Made by a program: the position numbers and the translations under genes | Assembly (NCBI RefSeq): GCF_008369165.1 | Contig: NZ_VOBA01000001.1 | Location: forward strand, 1,295,630-1,359,629 | Length of the DNA stretch: 64,000 nucleotides | Direction: 5' to 3' | From: Dietzia sp. ANT_WB102 | Lineage (GTDB): Bacteria > Actinomycetota > Actinomycetes > Mycobacteriales > Mycobacteriaceae | Shown: piece after piece, positions 35,907 to 44,419 of the stretch | Position numbering within the stretch: the stretch's first letter is position 1 | How the letters are laid out: each line of letters begins with the position of its first letter | The notes under the pieces: model-generated | Databases searched by the model: none | The model's input: the letters and a program-made list of their open reading frames with translations, nothing else | Told to the model about the DNA's origin: nothing

Positions 35907-37450
35907 ACAATCCCGTCGTCATAGGCGTGGTGCTCGCCTACTTCGTGCTGATGTTCGCCATCGGCGCGTGGGCCAACACCAAGATGAAATCGGCCAAGGA
36001 ATTCCTCGTCGCAGGCCAGTCGCTCGGCTTCTTTGTGATGGCCATCGCCAGCTTCTCGTCCATCCAGTCCGGCTGGGGCATGGTGGGCGGCACCGGGCAG
36101 ACGTACGCGTGGGGCCTCCAGGCGCTCATCGCCGTCGGGCTCTTCGCGCCATTCGGGTTCGCCGTCGCCTGGTTCCTCCTCGGCAGCCGCCTGAACTGGA
36201 TCGGCAAGAAGCACAGCGTGTACTCGGTGCCCGACCTCATCCGGATCCGCTTCCAGGACCGCACGTCGCACGCCACCATGTCGGTCGCGGTGTTCATCGC
36301 GGCGATCGCCTACATGACGGCGCAGGTCACCGCGATCGGCGTCATCATCTCGCTCCTGCTCGGCACCTCCGTGGCGACCAGCGCGTGGATCGGCTCGCTG
36401 GTGGTGGCCGCGTACACGATGGCCGGCGGCATGCTCGCCGCCGTGTGGACCGACCTCGTGCAGGGCGTGCTCATGGTGGTCATGTCCGTGGGACTGTTCA
36501 TCTTTGCCGTCCAGGTGGCCGGCGGGTGGAGCCCGATGCTCGAGACCATCACCGCGTCCAGCGCCGAGCTGCTGTCGATCGACGGGGTCAAGTCGCCGAC
36601 GTACATCTTCGCCTTTGGCCTGCTCATCTTTGTGGGTGCGGTCGGGCAGCCGCAGTTGCTCACCAAGTTCCTCATGCTGCGGGACATGACCCAGCTCAAG
36701 TGGGGCGCCGCCGTCGCCGGCATCGCCTACGCCGTGACCACCCTGTTCTCGGTCGGCATCGGCCTGGCGACCCGCTCGATGGTCATCACGGGCGACGCCC
36801 CGGAGCTGGAGAACATCGACGACACCGCCATCTGGTTCCTCAACTCCGTGACGCACCCGATCGTCGGCGGTATCGCGCTGACCGGCCTGCTGGCCGCGAT
36901 CATGTCTTCGGCCTCGAGCTTCATTACCATCGGCGCCTCGTCGATGATGCGAGACCTGCCTGCTGCGTTTGGCGTGAGAGTGGTCCGCGAGGTGCTGTGG
37001 AGCCGAGTGGCCAGTGGCGTGCTGGTGGCGCTGTCCGTGCTGCTCACCCTGTTCCTCTCGCAGGTGGTGTTCCTGCTCGGCGCTCTGGGCTGGGCTGCCT
37101 TCGCCGCGGCGATTGTCGGGCCGGTGGTCATGTCGATCTACTGGGAGCGCGCGACCGCAATGGCGGCCACTGTCACGGTCATCTTTGCGATCGTCGGCAA
37201 CCTGGTCATCAGCTCGCTGGCCGCCCGCGAGGTCATCACCGTGCCGACGTATATGCAGGTCGGCGGCATCTCGCTGCTGGTGTCGATCCTGCTGTTCTAC
37301 GTGGTGTCTCTCATGACGTCCAACCGCCACCCCAATGCGACGCTCGCGTTCCTCTACGGCGGGTCTGCCGCCGTGACCGACGGCCCACTGGCCGGCACTG
37401 CCTCCGCGCCCGCAACCGCCACCACCACCGAAAGGCCCGACCATGTCTGA
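35903..37450 (+). CDS. Sodium:solute symporter (SSS) family transporter
   Basis: 515 aa with ~13 TM helices. Family features include SAKEFLVAGQSLGFFVMA near the N-terminus, IQSGWGMVGGTGQTYAWG (Na+-site helix) and the SSS-like ASSFITIGASSMMRDL in the middle. It imports a small carboxylate or similar solute with Na+. ATGA overlap with the acyl-CoA synthetase gene and an 8-nt overlap with the next small gene indicate a tight transport-activation operon. Confidence 0.92.
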   Translation: MNNPVVIGVVLAYFVLMFAIGAWANTKMKSAKEFLVAGQSLGFFVMAIASFSSIQSGWGMVGGTGQTYAWGLQALIAVGLFAPFGFAVAWFLLGSRLNWIGKKHSVYSVPDLIRIRFQDRTSHATMSVAVFIAAIAYMTAQVTAIGVIISLLLGTSVATSAWIGSLVVAAYTMAGGMLAAVWTDLVQGVLMVVMSVGLFIFAVQVAGGWSPMLETITASSAELLSIDGVKSPTYIFAFGLLIFVGAVGQPQLLTKFLMLRDMTQLKWGAAVAGIAYAVTTLFSVGIGLATRSMVITGDAPELENIDDTAIWFLNSVTHPIVGGIALTGLLAAIMSSASSFITIGASSMMRDLPAAFGVRVVREVLWSRVASGVLVALSVLLTLFLSQVVFLLGALGWAAFAAAIVGPVVMSIYWERATAMAATVTVIFAIVGNLVISSLAAREVITVPTYMQVGGISLLVSILLFYVVSLMTSNRHPNATLAFLYGGSAAVTDGPLAGTASAPATATTTERPDHV

Positions 37451-37880
37451 TCTCGCTGCCCTCGGCCGCGCCGGGGCCCCGATCCCTGAGTACAAGCGCG
37501 CCAACACCCTCATCAACGCTTTTGTGGCAGTCGCGGCCTTCGCGCTGATCGGGATGCTCGCCGACGTCTGGCAGATGGTCTTCCTGGCCGTCCCGCTGTT
37601 CGCCGTGACCATGATGCTCATGGGCTCACTGCGCGCCAACGGCACGTGGGACCGGGCGTCCTCGATGGCGATCGTCGGCTACTGCGGCGGCCTGGCCGTT
37701 CTTGTGGTGTGGTCGATTCTCACCGCGTCCGGCGACGCCACCCTGTGGAGCCTGCCGATGTCGATGGGTGTGATCTTCTACTTCCTCTGGCCATACACGG
37801 CAGTCGGCGCGGGCCTGCTGTATGCGTTCGTCTTTGATCGCACGATCGACGAGAAGCGGCTGGCGGCAGTGTTCGACTGA
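37443..37880 (+). CDS. Small four-TM membrane protein of the symporter operon
   Basis: 145 aa. Hydrophobic segments lie at LINAFVAVAAFALIGMLADV, QMVFLAVPLFAVTMMLMG, SMAIVGYCGGLAVLVVWSIL and MSMGVIFYFLWPYTAVGAG. It overlaps the symporter gene by 8 nt. Small membrane partners occur next to several SSS transporters, but I recognise no family. Function unknown; probably an accessory subunit by context. A palindromic repeat lies ~80 bp after the stop. Confidence 0.75.
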   Translation: MSDLAALGRAGAPIPEYKRANTLINAFVAVAAFALIGMLADVWQMVFLAVPLFAVTMMLMGSLRANGTWDRASSMAIVGYCGGLAVLVVWSILTASGDATLWSLPMSMGVIFYFLWPYTAVGAGLLYAFVFDRTIDEKRLAAVFD

Positions 37881-38199
37881 CCGGGAGCGCCCCGCAGCCC
37901 CCGCAGCCGCCCCTCCCGAGCCGCAGCCCCCGCATCCCCCGCCCCCGCCTCCCGAGCCGCAGCCGCGCGCAATCACTGCAGCCGCTCACGAATTTTCGTG
38001 AGCGGCTGCAGGTTTAGCGCGCGGCTGCGGGGGTGGCGACGAGGCAGAGCTGCCCGAGCCGTCTATTCGGACGGGCCGCGAGTACTCGCTCGAGCGCCTC
38101 GGCCGGGTCGACCTTCCGGGAATCGCGGGCAGTGGCGGGAGCGACAAACGCCGCCGACCAGGAAGTCCCGGAGCGGCGGCGTTCAGTCTTGGCGAGCGA
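37881..38199. other. Convergent intergenic region holding a palindromic repeat
   Basis: 319 bp between the 3' ends of the small membrane protein gene and the DUF4352-like gene. Apart from the palindromic repeat and Pro-codon-like CCCGCAGCC runs preceding it, I see no gene. Confidence 0.6.
37957..38030. repeat. Dispersed palindromic repeat, copy 2 (best preserved)
   Basis: The outer arms CCGCAGCCGCGCGC / GCGCGCGGCTGCGG are perfect over 14 bp. The inner arms CTGCAGCCGCTCACGAA / TTCGTGAGCGGCTGCAG are perfect over 17 bp with a 2-nt loop. The unit sits between convergent genes, and its form suggests a REP-like or terminator element. Confidence 0.9.
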
Positions 38200-39204
38200 T
38201 CATTCGACGGCGACAAACACCTCCCCTCCGAACATGGAGAGCTCAAGTCGGAGCAGTCCCGACTCGACCTCGGGGATCGCCAGGCTGACGTTTCCTGTCG
38301 CTGAAGCGCCTGGGTAGAGCTCACCCTCCAGAGGCTCTGGCGTAACAGCAATATTGTCGAACGAACGGATGACGTTGCCGCCGTCGGTGACAAAGGACAC
38401 GCTGAGGAAGTCGGCATACCCTGACTCGTCGCCAACGTAGGTGGCAGTGAGGTTCACCAGCGCGTACTGGCTTCCCGCGGGCGGGAGATCGTTGAACATG
38501 TTGGCGGCCATGACCTGATCAGTGGCATTGCGGGTGAAGCTGTTCACGACGACCTTCCAGTCGCCCGTCCCGAGCACGTCGCCGATAGCCGCGGGGTTGT
38601 CCCTGGTGCCGACATCATCTCCGCTGTCGCCAGCAACTGCCGCGACCTCACCGCCGGAGTCGCCGGAGCCGCCGGTATCGCCGGAGTCTGAGCGGGACAC
38701 GGCGACGGGGTCATCAAATGCGCTGTCGAAGGCGTCGCCGATCACGGTGACGAAAAACACCATCGCCATGATGGTTCCCAGGATGGACACGATGACCGCA
38801 GCGATCGCGGATCCCTTTGGCTTGCCGCTGGCGAACAGGCCGACCAGTCCCATGATGAACCCGAAGGGGAGGAGGATCCATCCGATGATCGCGGCGCCGG
38901 GTACGACCGACATGATCGCGCCCAGGATGGCTACGACCAGAGCGATGATGCCGAGGGTGTTCCGTTTCTTGGCGGGCTCATCGCCGGGGAAGGGGGCGTT
39001 TCCATAGGCCGGATAGCCGTACTGCGGAGGGGGGCCGCTGTACTGCCCATGGGGGCCGGCGTGTCCGCCGTATGGGGGGTGGGGGCCCGATGCGGTGGCG
39101 AATTCGTACTGGGGCTGAGTGGTGGGTTCAGCACCCGGCCGGTGGTCTGGGTGCGAAGGGGCGTCGTCGGCTCGTCCCGACCAGGGTGTGTTCGGATCTG
39201 ACAT
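38200..39204 (-). CDS. DUF4352-like exported membrane protein with Pro/Gly/Tyr-rich N-terminus
   Basis: 334 aa. The Pro/Gly/Tyr-rich cytoplasmic N-terminus (QYGYPAYGNAPFPG) leads to two TM segments (TLGIIALVVAILGAIMSVV, AIIGWILLPFGFIMGLVGLF) and a third (AIAAVIVSILGTIMAMVFFV), a DUF4190-like arrangement. A Ser/Gly/Asp linker leads to a C-terminal extracytoplasmic immunoglobulin-like domain (WKVVVNSFTRNATDQV, YALVNLTATYVGDES, LYPGASATGNVSLAIP) typical of DUF4352/Telokin-like proteins. Role unknown; such proteins may bind or sense at the cell surface. Single gene. Confidence 0.8.
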   Translation of the reverse strand: MSDPNTPWSGRADDAPSHPDHRPGAEPTTQPQYEFATASGPHPPYGGHAGPHGQYSGPPPQYGYPAYGNAPFPGDEPAKKRNTLGIIALVVAILGAIMSVVPGAAIIGWILLPFGFIMGLVGLFASGKPKGSAIAAVIVSILGTIMAMVFFVTVIGDAFDSAFDDPVAVSRSDSGDTGGSGDSGGEVAAVAGDSGDDVGTRDNPAAIGDVLGTGDWKVVVNSFTRNATDQVMAANMFNDLPPAGSQYALVNLTATYVGDESGYADFLSVSFVTDGGNVIRSFDNIAVTPEPLEGELYPGASATGNVSLAIPEVESGLLRLELSMFGGEVFVAVE

Positions 39205-39284
39205 GTGTATAAGGATTACATAATGGCGAGCTCATCGCATACTTGCTGGTGTAAGTCGCGACTTGGCTTTTGTTGACCGGGCGT

Positions 39285-41021
39285 TCAGGTTGTGGCGACC
39301 CGCGGGCCGCCACCGTCCGACATGCTCGCCTGGGCCAGCTCCCGCACCTCGCCTTTGGCGATCTTCCCGCCCGGCGCGGTGGGCAGGGCCTCCACCACGA
39401 GGAGCTTCTCGGGCAGGTACTCGCGGGTCACCCCGTGAGTACGCAGCCAGTCGGTGAGCTCGGCCAGGGTGATCGCCTCGGCGCCGGGCTCGAGGGTGAC
39501 GACCACGCACAGTCGTTCGCCGAAGATCGGGTCCGGGACGCCGACTGCCGCGACCATCGCGACTGCCGGGTGCTCGCGCACGTGGTCCTCGACCTCCACG
39601 GCGGAAATGTTCTTGCCGCCCCGGATGATGAGGTCGGCCAACCGCCCGACCACCCGGAGGCGGTCCGACTCGTCGATCTCGACCACGTCGCCCAACAGGA
39701 CCCACCCGTCGTCGGTGAACAACTCGGCGTTGGCCTCGGGGTCGTTCCAATAGCCGGGCGAGGTGAGCACACCCCGCACTGCCGGCTGGCCGCGCCGGAG
39801 GCCCGGGCCAGTGACCTCGCGGCCCCCGTCGAAGACGCGCACGCGCATCTCCGGGATGATGCGGCCGCCGGTCGACAGTCGGGTCTCGTCGTCGTCGTGA
39901 ATCGTGGTGGCGCTGGCCGCCCCGGTCTCGTTGGAGCCGTAGAACTGCAGCGATTTGGCGCCGGTGACGTCCTCGAAGCGTTTCGCCTCGGCGAACGGCA
40001 CGGCCTCGCCGCCGGTGAACATCACCCGCAGGTCGTGGACGCTGCCCAGCGGCGGCTGCGAGCAGTGCAGCATCATGCGGAACTGGGTGCTCACGCACGC
40101 GAGGACGGTCGCCCGGTGCTCGCGCATCATGGTGATGGCGGTGGCGGCGTCGAATCGCTCCATCACCAGGGCGGTGCGGCCCAGCAGGGCGGGCAGGAAG
40201 TGGGACGTCCACAGGCCGAATCCGAACGGCGCCGGCACGAACGCGGCCACCGTCTCCTGCCGGGTCAGCTCCGCGTTGCGGCAGGCCAGCGCCGCGAAGG
40301 CGGTCCAGCGGCGTTGCGTCTGGGTGACCAGCTTGGGCCGGCCGGTGGTCCCCGAGGTGCTGTTGAGCATGGACACCTCGTCCACGCCGAACGAGTGCCG
40401 AGGATCGACGGGCACCGGGTGCCCGGGAGCGGTGCTGTCCGGGCCGTCAGCGGTGGCGCCGAGGTCGTCCGCCCCGCCCTGGTCGCCCGCCGCGTCAGCG
40501 GTGGCGCCGACCTCGCTGCCGACCTCTACGATCGTGGTGTCGTCGACCAGCAGGACCCGGTCGATCGCGGTGCCGCGACCCCGCAGGTCGGCGAGCAGGT
40601 TCTCAACGGGCACGCCGCGCACCTGTGGCGCGGTGACCAGGACCCGCGCACCGGCCGAGGCCATGATGTGTGCGACCTCGGCGGGCCCGGAGCGTGCGCC
40701 CATCGCCGCGACCCGGACCCCGGCTCGGTAGGCGCCCACCAGCGCGACGTGGAAGCCGACCGTGTCGGGCAGGTACACCGCCACCGACTCCGGGGGCTGC
40801 TGCCCGCCGGGGCCGGACCGCAGCGCGGCGTACATGCGGTCCGCGGCGAGGTCGTACGCGGCCCACGTGGTCGCGCCGTCGGGGCTGATGTAGGCGGGTT
40901 CGTCGCCGTGGGTGCGGGCCCAGTGGCGGACCAAATCGCTGACGGAGACACCAGTGAACGCGTCGGGGGTCACCGTGAAGTCGTCCAAGGTGTCGGGACC
41001 CGGCCCGGTCAGCTCGGTCAC
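39285..41021 (-). CDS. Acyl-CoA synthetase (AMP-forming), last gene of the ABC importer operon
   Basis: 578 aa. ANL motifs are NSTSGTTGRPKLVTQ, the A5 motif FYGSNETG, the hinge RLADLIIRGGKNISAVEVED and the C-terminal catalytic Lys in PGGKIAKGEV. GTG 41021 overlaps the livF stop by 4 nt. It probably activates the carboxylic acid imported by the LivFGHMK-like transporter encoded upstream. Its sequence is distinct from the synthetase at 34155-35906 (different motif variants), so the two serve different substrates. Confidence 0.92.
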   Translation of the reverse strand: MTELTGPGPDTLDDFTVTPDAFTGVSVSDLVRHWARTHGDEPAYISPDGATTWAAYDLAADRMYAALRSGPGGQQPPESVAVYLPDTVGFHVALVGAYRAGVRVAAMGARSGPAEVAHIMASAGARVLVTAPQVRGVPVENLLADLRGRGTAIDRVLLVDDTTIVEVGSEVGATADAAGDQGGADDLGATADGPDSTAPGHPVPVDPRHSFGVDEVSMLNSTSGTTGRPKLVTQTQRRWTAFAALACRNAELTRQETVAAFVPAPFGFGLWTSHFLPALLGRTALVMERFDAATAITMMREHRATVLACVSTQFRMMLHCSQPPLGSVHDLRVMFTGGEAVPFAEAKRFEDVTGAKSLQFYGSNETGAASATTIHDDDETRLSTGGRIIPEMRVRVFDGGREVTGPGLRRGQPAVRGVLTSPGYWNDPEANAELFTDDGWVLLGDVVEIDESDRLRVVGRLADLIIRGGKNISAVEVEDHVREHPAVAMVAAVGVPDPIFGERLCVVVTLEPGAEAITLAELTDWLRTHGVTREYLPEKLLVVEALPTAPGGKIAKGEVRELAQASMSDGGGPRVATT

Positions 41022-41719
41022 AGTGCCTCCTCCAATACGCCCATGGCGCTACGGTATGCCGCGTCAAGGGCAGTCGAGTCGCCTTCTGGTCCGGTGACGG
41101 TTCCGCGCATCATCACGTACCCGCGGTCGACGATCTTCGCCACCCGGTGCAGGGCGGGTTCGGCCACCACGACAGTCACGCCGGAGTCGGCGAGATCGCG
41201 GACCCGTTCCAGGAGCTCCCCGGTGATCTTGGGTGACAGTCCCGTCGTCATCTCATCAAGCAGCAGCACGCTCGGGGTCACCAGCAGGGCCCGGGCCAGC
41301 ACGAGCATCTGCTGCTCACCCCCCGAGAGAACACCAGCGAGCTGGCGCTGCCGTGTCCGAAGGATCGGGAAGCTCTCGAAAGCAGAGTCCAGGGCCGTGT
41401 TGCGTACGCCCACCAAGCGGGCGCCGATCTCGAGGTTCTCCCGCACGGTGAGCCGCGGGAAGAGTTGACGCCCCTGTGGGACGTACGCCAGCCCCTTTCG
41501 TAGTCGAGTGCCCGCGGGGGCACCGCTAATGTCCTCACCGTCGATCTCCACCCGTCCGGTGGCGGGGACCGAGCCGAACACTGCCGACATCAGGCTCGTC
41601 TTGCCGGCTCCGTTGGGGCCGACGATCGCGGTCACCTGTCCGGATGGCGCAGTGAATGACGCCGCGCGCACGGCATGGGCGTTTCCGTAGCGGACCGTGA
41701 GTTCCTTGATCGTGATCAT
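41018..41719 (-). CDS. livF: Branched-chain-type ABC transporter ATP-binding protein (LivF)
   Basis: 233 aa from ATG 41719. Walker A is GPNGAGKTS, the ABC signature is LSGGEQQML and Walker B is VLLLDEMTTGLSP. It is short with a LivF-like C-terminus. It pairs with the LivG-like ATPase. ATGA and GTGA 4-nt overlaps on both sides show tight coupling. The gene symbol follows the family; the substrate need not be a branched-chain amino acid, because an acyl-CoA synthetase is the next gene. Confidence 0.9.
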   Translation of the reverse strand: MITIKELTVRYGNAHAVRAASFTAPSGQVTAIVGPNGAGKTSLMSAVFGSVPATGRVEIDGEDISGAPAGTRLRKGLAYVPQGRQLFPRLTVRENLEIGARLVGVRNTALDSAFESFPILRTRQRQLAGVLSGGEQQMLVLARALLVTPSVLLLDEMTTGLSPKITGELLERVRDLADSGVTVVVAEPALHRVAKIVDRGYVMMRGTVTGPEGDSTALDAAYRSAMGVLEEAL

Positions 41720-42534
41720 CGTGTTTCCTCCGTGGTCACTGGGGCGCCAAAGTAGACGGCCTGCATCTCCGCGCTGCGCATGCACTCGACCGGATCGCCG
41801 CGGAAAGCCACACGGCCTTCGGCGAGCAGGACCACGGTGTCGGACAGGTCTGCGATGAGGTCGACATTGTGGTCGACGAGCACCACCGAGCGGCCGGAGT
41901 CTCGGACCCGGTGAATGGCGCGTGAGACCGCCGCGATGCCGTCCGGATCAGAGCCGGCGAACGGCTCGTCGAGCAGAAGCACTTTCGGTTGAGCGGCCAT
42001 GGCGCGTGCGATTTCGACTAGCCGCTGGGCGCCAAGACTGAGGTCCCCCGTTGGTACGGCGTCGGTCGTGACCCCGTATTCGGCAGCGAGCTCGGCGGCC
42101 TCCGCCAGGACATCCCGGGGGGTTCCCGAGAGTCCGCGGAGCATCGCGCCGAAGGAGCCGGCGTACGAGCTGATTCCGCGGCCCACCAGCCCGGGAACAA
42201 TGTTCTCCACCGGCGTCAGTTCGAGAGCAAGTTGTGGGTGCTGGAAGGTGCGGGCGAGCCCGGCCTGCGCGCGTCGGGTGGGCCCGGATCCGAGGGGGCG
42301 GCCGTCGAGTTCGACGGTCCCGGCGGTTGCGGCTTGGGTGCCGACGATGCAGTCGACGAGCGTCGTCTTGCCGGCGCCATTCGGTCCGACCAGTCCGAGG
42401 ACGCGGCCAGCAGCCAGGTCGAAGCTGACGTCGTCGACCGCGGTGACCCCGCCGTAGCGTTTGGTCACCCCGGCGACGGACAGCAGGCTGGGGGTGCCGC
42501 CTTCGTAAGGCAGTGATGCGTCGGTCATCGTCAT
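41716..42534 (-). CDS. livG: Branched-chain-type ABC transporter ATP-binding protein (LivG)
   Basis: 272 aa from ATG 42534. Walker A is GPNGAGKTT, the signature region is LSLGAQRLVEIARAM (variant L-S-L-G-A-Q) and Walker B is VLLLDEPFAGSDP. A LivG-type helical insertion lies at LELTPVENIVPGL. Overlaps of 4 nt occur with livM and livF. Together with LivF it powers import through LivH/LivM. Confidence 0.9.
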   Translation of the reverse strand: MTMTDASLPYEGGTPSLLSVAGVTKRYGGVTAVDDVSFDLAAGRVLGLVGPNGAGKTTLVDCIVGTQAATAGTVELDGRPLGSGPTRRAQAGLARTFQHPQLALELTPVENIVPGLVGRGISSYAGSFGAMLRGLSGTPRDVLAEAAELAAEYGVTTDAVPTGDLSLGAQRLVEIARAMAAQPKVLLLDEPFAGSDPDGIAAVSRAIHRVRDSGRSVVLVDHNVDLIADLSDTVVLLAEGRVAFRGDPVECMRSAEMQAVYFGAPVTTEETR

Positions 42535-43544
42535 CCCTTCTTTCCGCGCAGGCGCTCGATGGCCTGTCTCGTCCATCCGATGACGCCGCCCGGCGCCAGT
42601 AGCAGGATCACCAGCACCACCACAGCGAGCAGCAGTTCGCCCGAGCCCTGGTAGCCGGGCATATTAAGCGTGACGGCCACCACGATGAGCGCACCGAGTG
42701 GAGCGCCCCACGCGGAGCCTCGGCCGCCGATGATGGGCATGAAGATCGCCAGGAACACCAGGTCGAGCGCAAATGTCTCGGGGGTCACGGCTTGCACGGA
42801 GGCGGTGAATAGGGCCCCGCCGGTGGAGGCGATGGCGGCGCCTGCTGCCAGGGCAACAACTGTGAGATGGGTGGGGGAGATGCCCGAGGACTGCACCGCG
42901 GGCGTGCTTTCCCGGGCTGCGGAGAGTGACAGTCCCCATGCGGAGCGACGGAGGCGGTCCAGAAGAACTGCCACGAGGCAGACGAACGCAATTGCGGCCA
43001 CGACGAGCGCGTAGCGCGGAAGTTCGAGCCCGAAGAACGTCGGCACCGGGATGGCGGAGATTCCGGAGGAGCCGCCGGTGATGCTGTCGGCATCGCCGAG
43101 CCAGTGTTCGAAGGCCAGCGCAAACAAGAGCGTCACTGCCGCGAGGTAGAAGCCGGAGAGTTTGCGCGTAGCGAGTGCGATGATGACTGCGACGATCGCC
43201 GAGAGCACCATTCCGACCAACCAACCCCACCACGGGGACACGCCCTGCGTAACGGCGAGGTAGGCCACTGCATACGCGCCGATCGCGGCGTAGGCACTGT
43301 AGGCCATCGAGAGGGAGCCGGCGAGGACGAATGGGAGGTACATGCCGAGCGCGACGAGCGCGTAGGTGGCGGTGAGGAAGACCAGGTCCTGGCGGTAGAG
43401 GCTGGGCCCCATCCAGGCTAGGACACCGGCGACGACGACGAGGCAGAGCGCACTCTCGCCGAGGACAGAACGCAGGGGTGAGCGGTGTGGGACCGCGCGA
43501 GCGGGTGGGACCGCAGGTCGGGTGTGCTGTGTTGTGGTGCTCAC
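42531..43544 (-). CDS. livM: Branched-chain-type ABC transporter permease (LivM)
   Basis: 337 aa from GTG 43544, whose first base is shared with the livH stop (TAGTG). About ten TM helices. The family feature LAGSLSMAYSAYAAIGAYAV is near residue 70, and FLAIFMPIIGGRGSAWGAPLG near residue 270 is the permease coupling region. The frame stays open far upstream, antisense-like to livH in another phase, and that extension is not real. It forms a heterodimer with LivH. Confidence 0.9.
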   Translation of the reverse strand: MSTTTQHTRPAVPPARAVPHRSPLRSVLGESALCLVVVAGVLAWMGPSLYRQDLVFLTATYALVALGMYLPFVLAGSLSMAYSAYAAIGAYAVAYLAVTQGVSPWWGWLVGMVLSAIVAVIIALATRKLSGFYLAAVTLLFALAFEHWLGDADSITGGSSGISAIPVPTFFGLELPRYALVVAAIAFVCLVAVLLDRLRRSAWGLSLSAARESTPAVQSSGISPTHLTVVALAAGAAIASTGGALFTASVQAVTPETFALDLVFLAIFMPIIGGRGSAWGAPLGALIVVAVTLNMPGYQGSGELLLAVVVLVILLLAPGGVIGWTRQAIERLRGKKG

Positions 43545-44419
43545 TAGACACGCACCTTTCGCTGGAAGAGACCTTCTGGTCGGAAGGCGAAGAAGACGAG
43601 TGCGATCACAAAGATGGCTATCGAGCTGCCGGTGGCGCCGAAGTAGTAACTTCCGAAGACCTGTACGCAGCCCAGGGCGAGACCTCCGACGAGCGGGGCC
43701 CAGGGTTTGCCGGTGCCGCCGATGACCAGAGCAAGGAACCCGGTGAGGGTCCAGGACAGTCCGCTGGTGAACTGCACGCCGGATTTGGCGGCGAAGACGA
43801 TGCCGGCGATCGCCGCGATGGCGCCGGAGATACCGAACGCCCAGAGCCGCACGCGGTTGACGTTGACGCCGATGGTCTGGGCGGCGGTGTGGTTGTCTCC
43901 GACAGCGCGCAGAAGCTGACCGGTCTGCGTCATCCGCAGCCACAGGACGGTGGCGGTCAGGACGACGGCGGTGACCAGGACGATCGTGATGGTGGTGCCC
44001 TGCACTGAGAGGGAGCCGAGGTGGAAGTCCGAGATCGGGAGCAGGTTCTGCACTGGCAGTGGTGTGCGTCCGAAGAGGGTGCCGGCGAGTTGCTGGATCG
44101 CGAAGAGCGTGGCTGTGACCGCCACAAGCGCGGGGAGTTCCGCACCGCCCGAGCGACGCTGAACGGGTTTGACCACGGTGATCTCGGTGAGGATGGAGAT
44201 CACGATTCCTACCGCGATGCCGAGGAGCGCGCCGAGGAAAACAGGCACGCCCCACATCGTGGCCGCGTATCCGGTGAGCATCGCCGCGGTCATGGCGTAG
44301 GGGCCGGCGGCGAAGTTGAAGAAGTCGGCGCCGACGACGACGAGGTAAATCGATAGCGCGACGAGGGCGAAGAAGCAGCCGATCTCGGCCGCGGCTAGCC
44401 AGAGTTGCAGGTCGTCCAT
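43544..44419 (-). CDS. livH: Branched-chain-type ABC transporter permease (LivH)
   Basis: 291 aa from ATG 44419, overlapping the binding-protein stop (TGATG). About eight TM helices. N-terminal FALVALSIYLVVVGADFFNF and the coupling region GFLALVIGGTGKPWAPLVGG are LivH hallmarks. First permease of the operon and partner of LivM. Confidence 0.9.
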   Translation of the reverse strand: MDDLQLWLAAAEIGCFFALVALSIYLVVVGADFFNFAAGPYAMTAAMLTGYAATMWGVPVFLGALLGIAVGIVISILTEITVVKPVQRRSGGAELPALVAVTATLFAIQQLAGTLFGRTPLPVQNLLPISDFHLGSLSVQGTTITIVLVTAVVLTATVLWLRMTQTGQLLRAVGDNHTAAQTIGVNVNRVRLWAFGISGAIAAIAGIVFAAKSGVQFTSGLSWTLTGFLALVIGGTGKPWAPLVGGLALGCVQVFGSYYFGATGSSIAIFVIALVFFAFRPEGLFQRKVRV

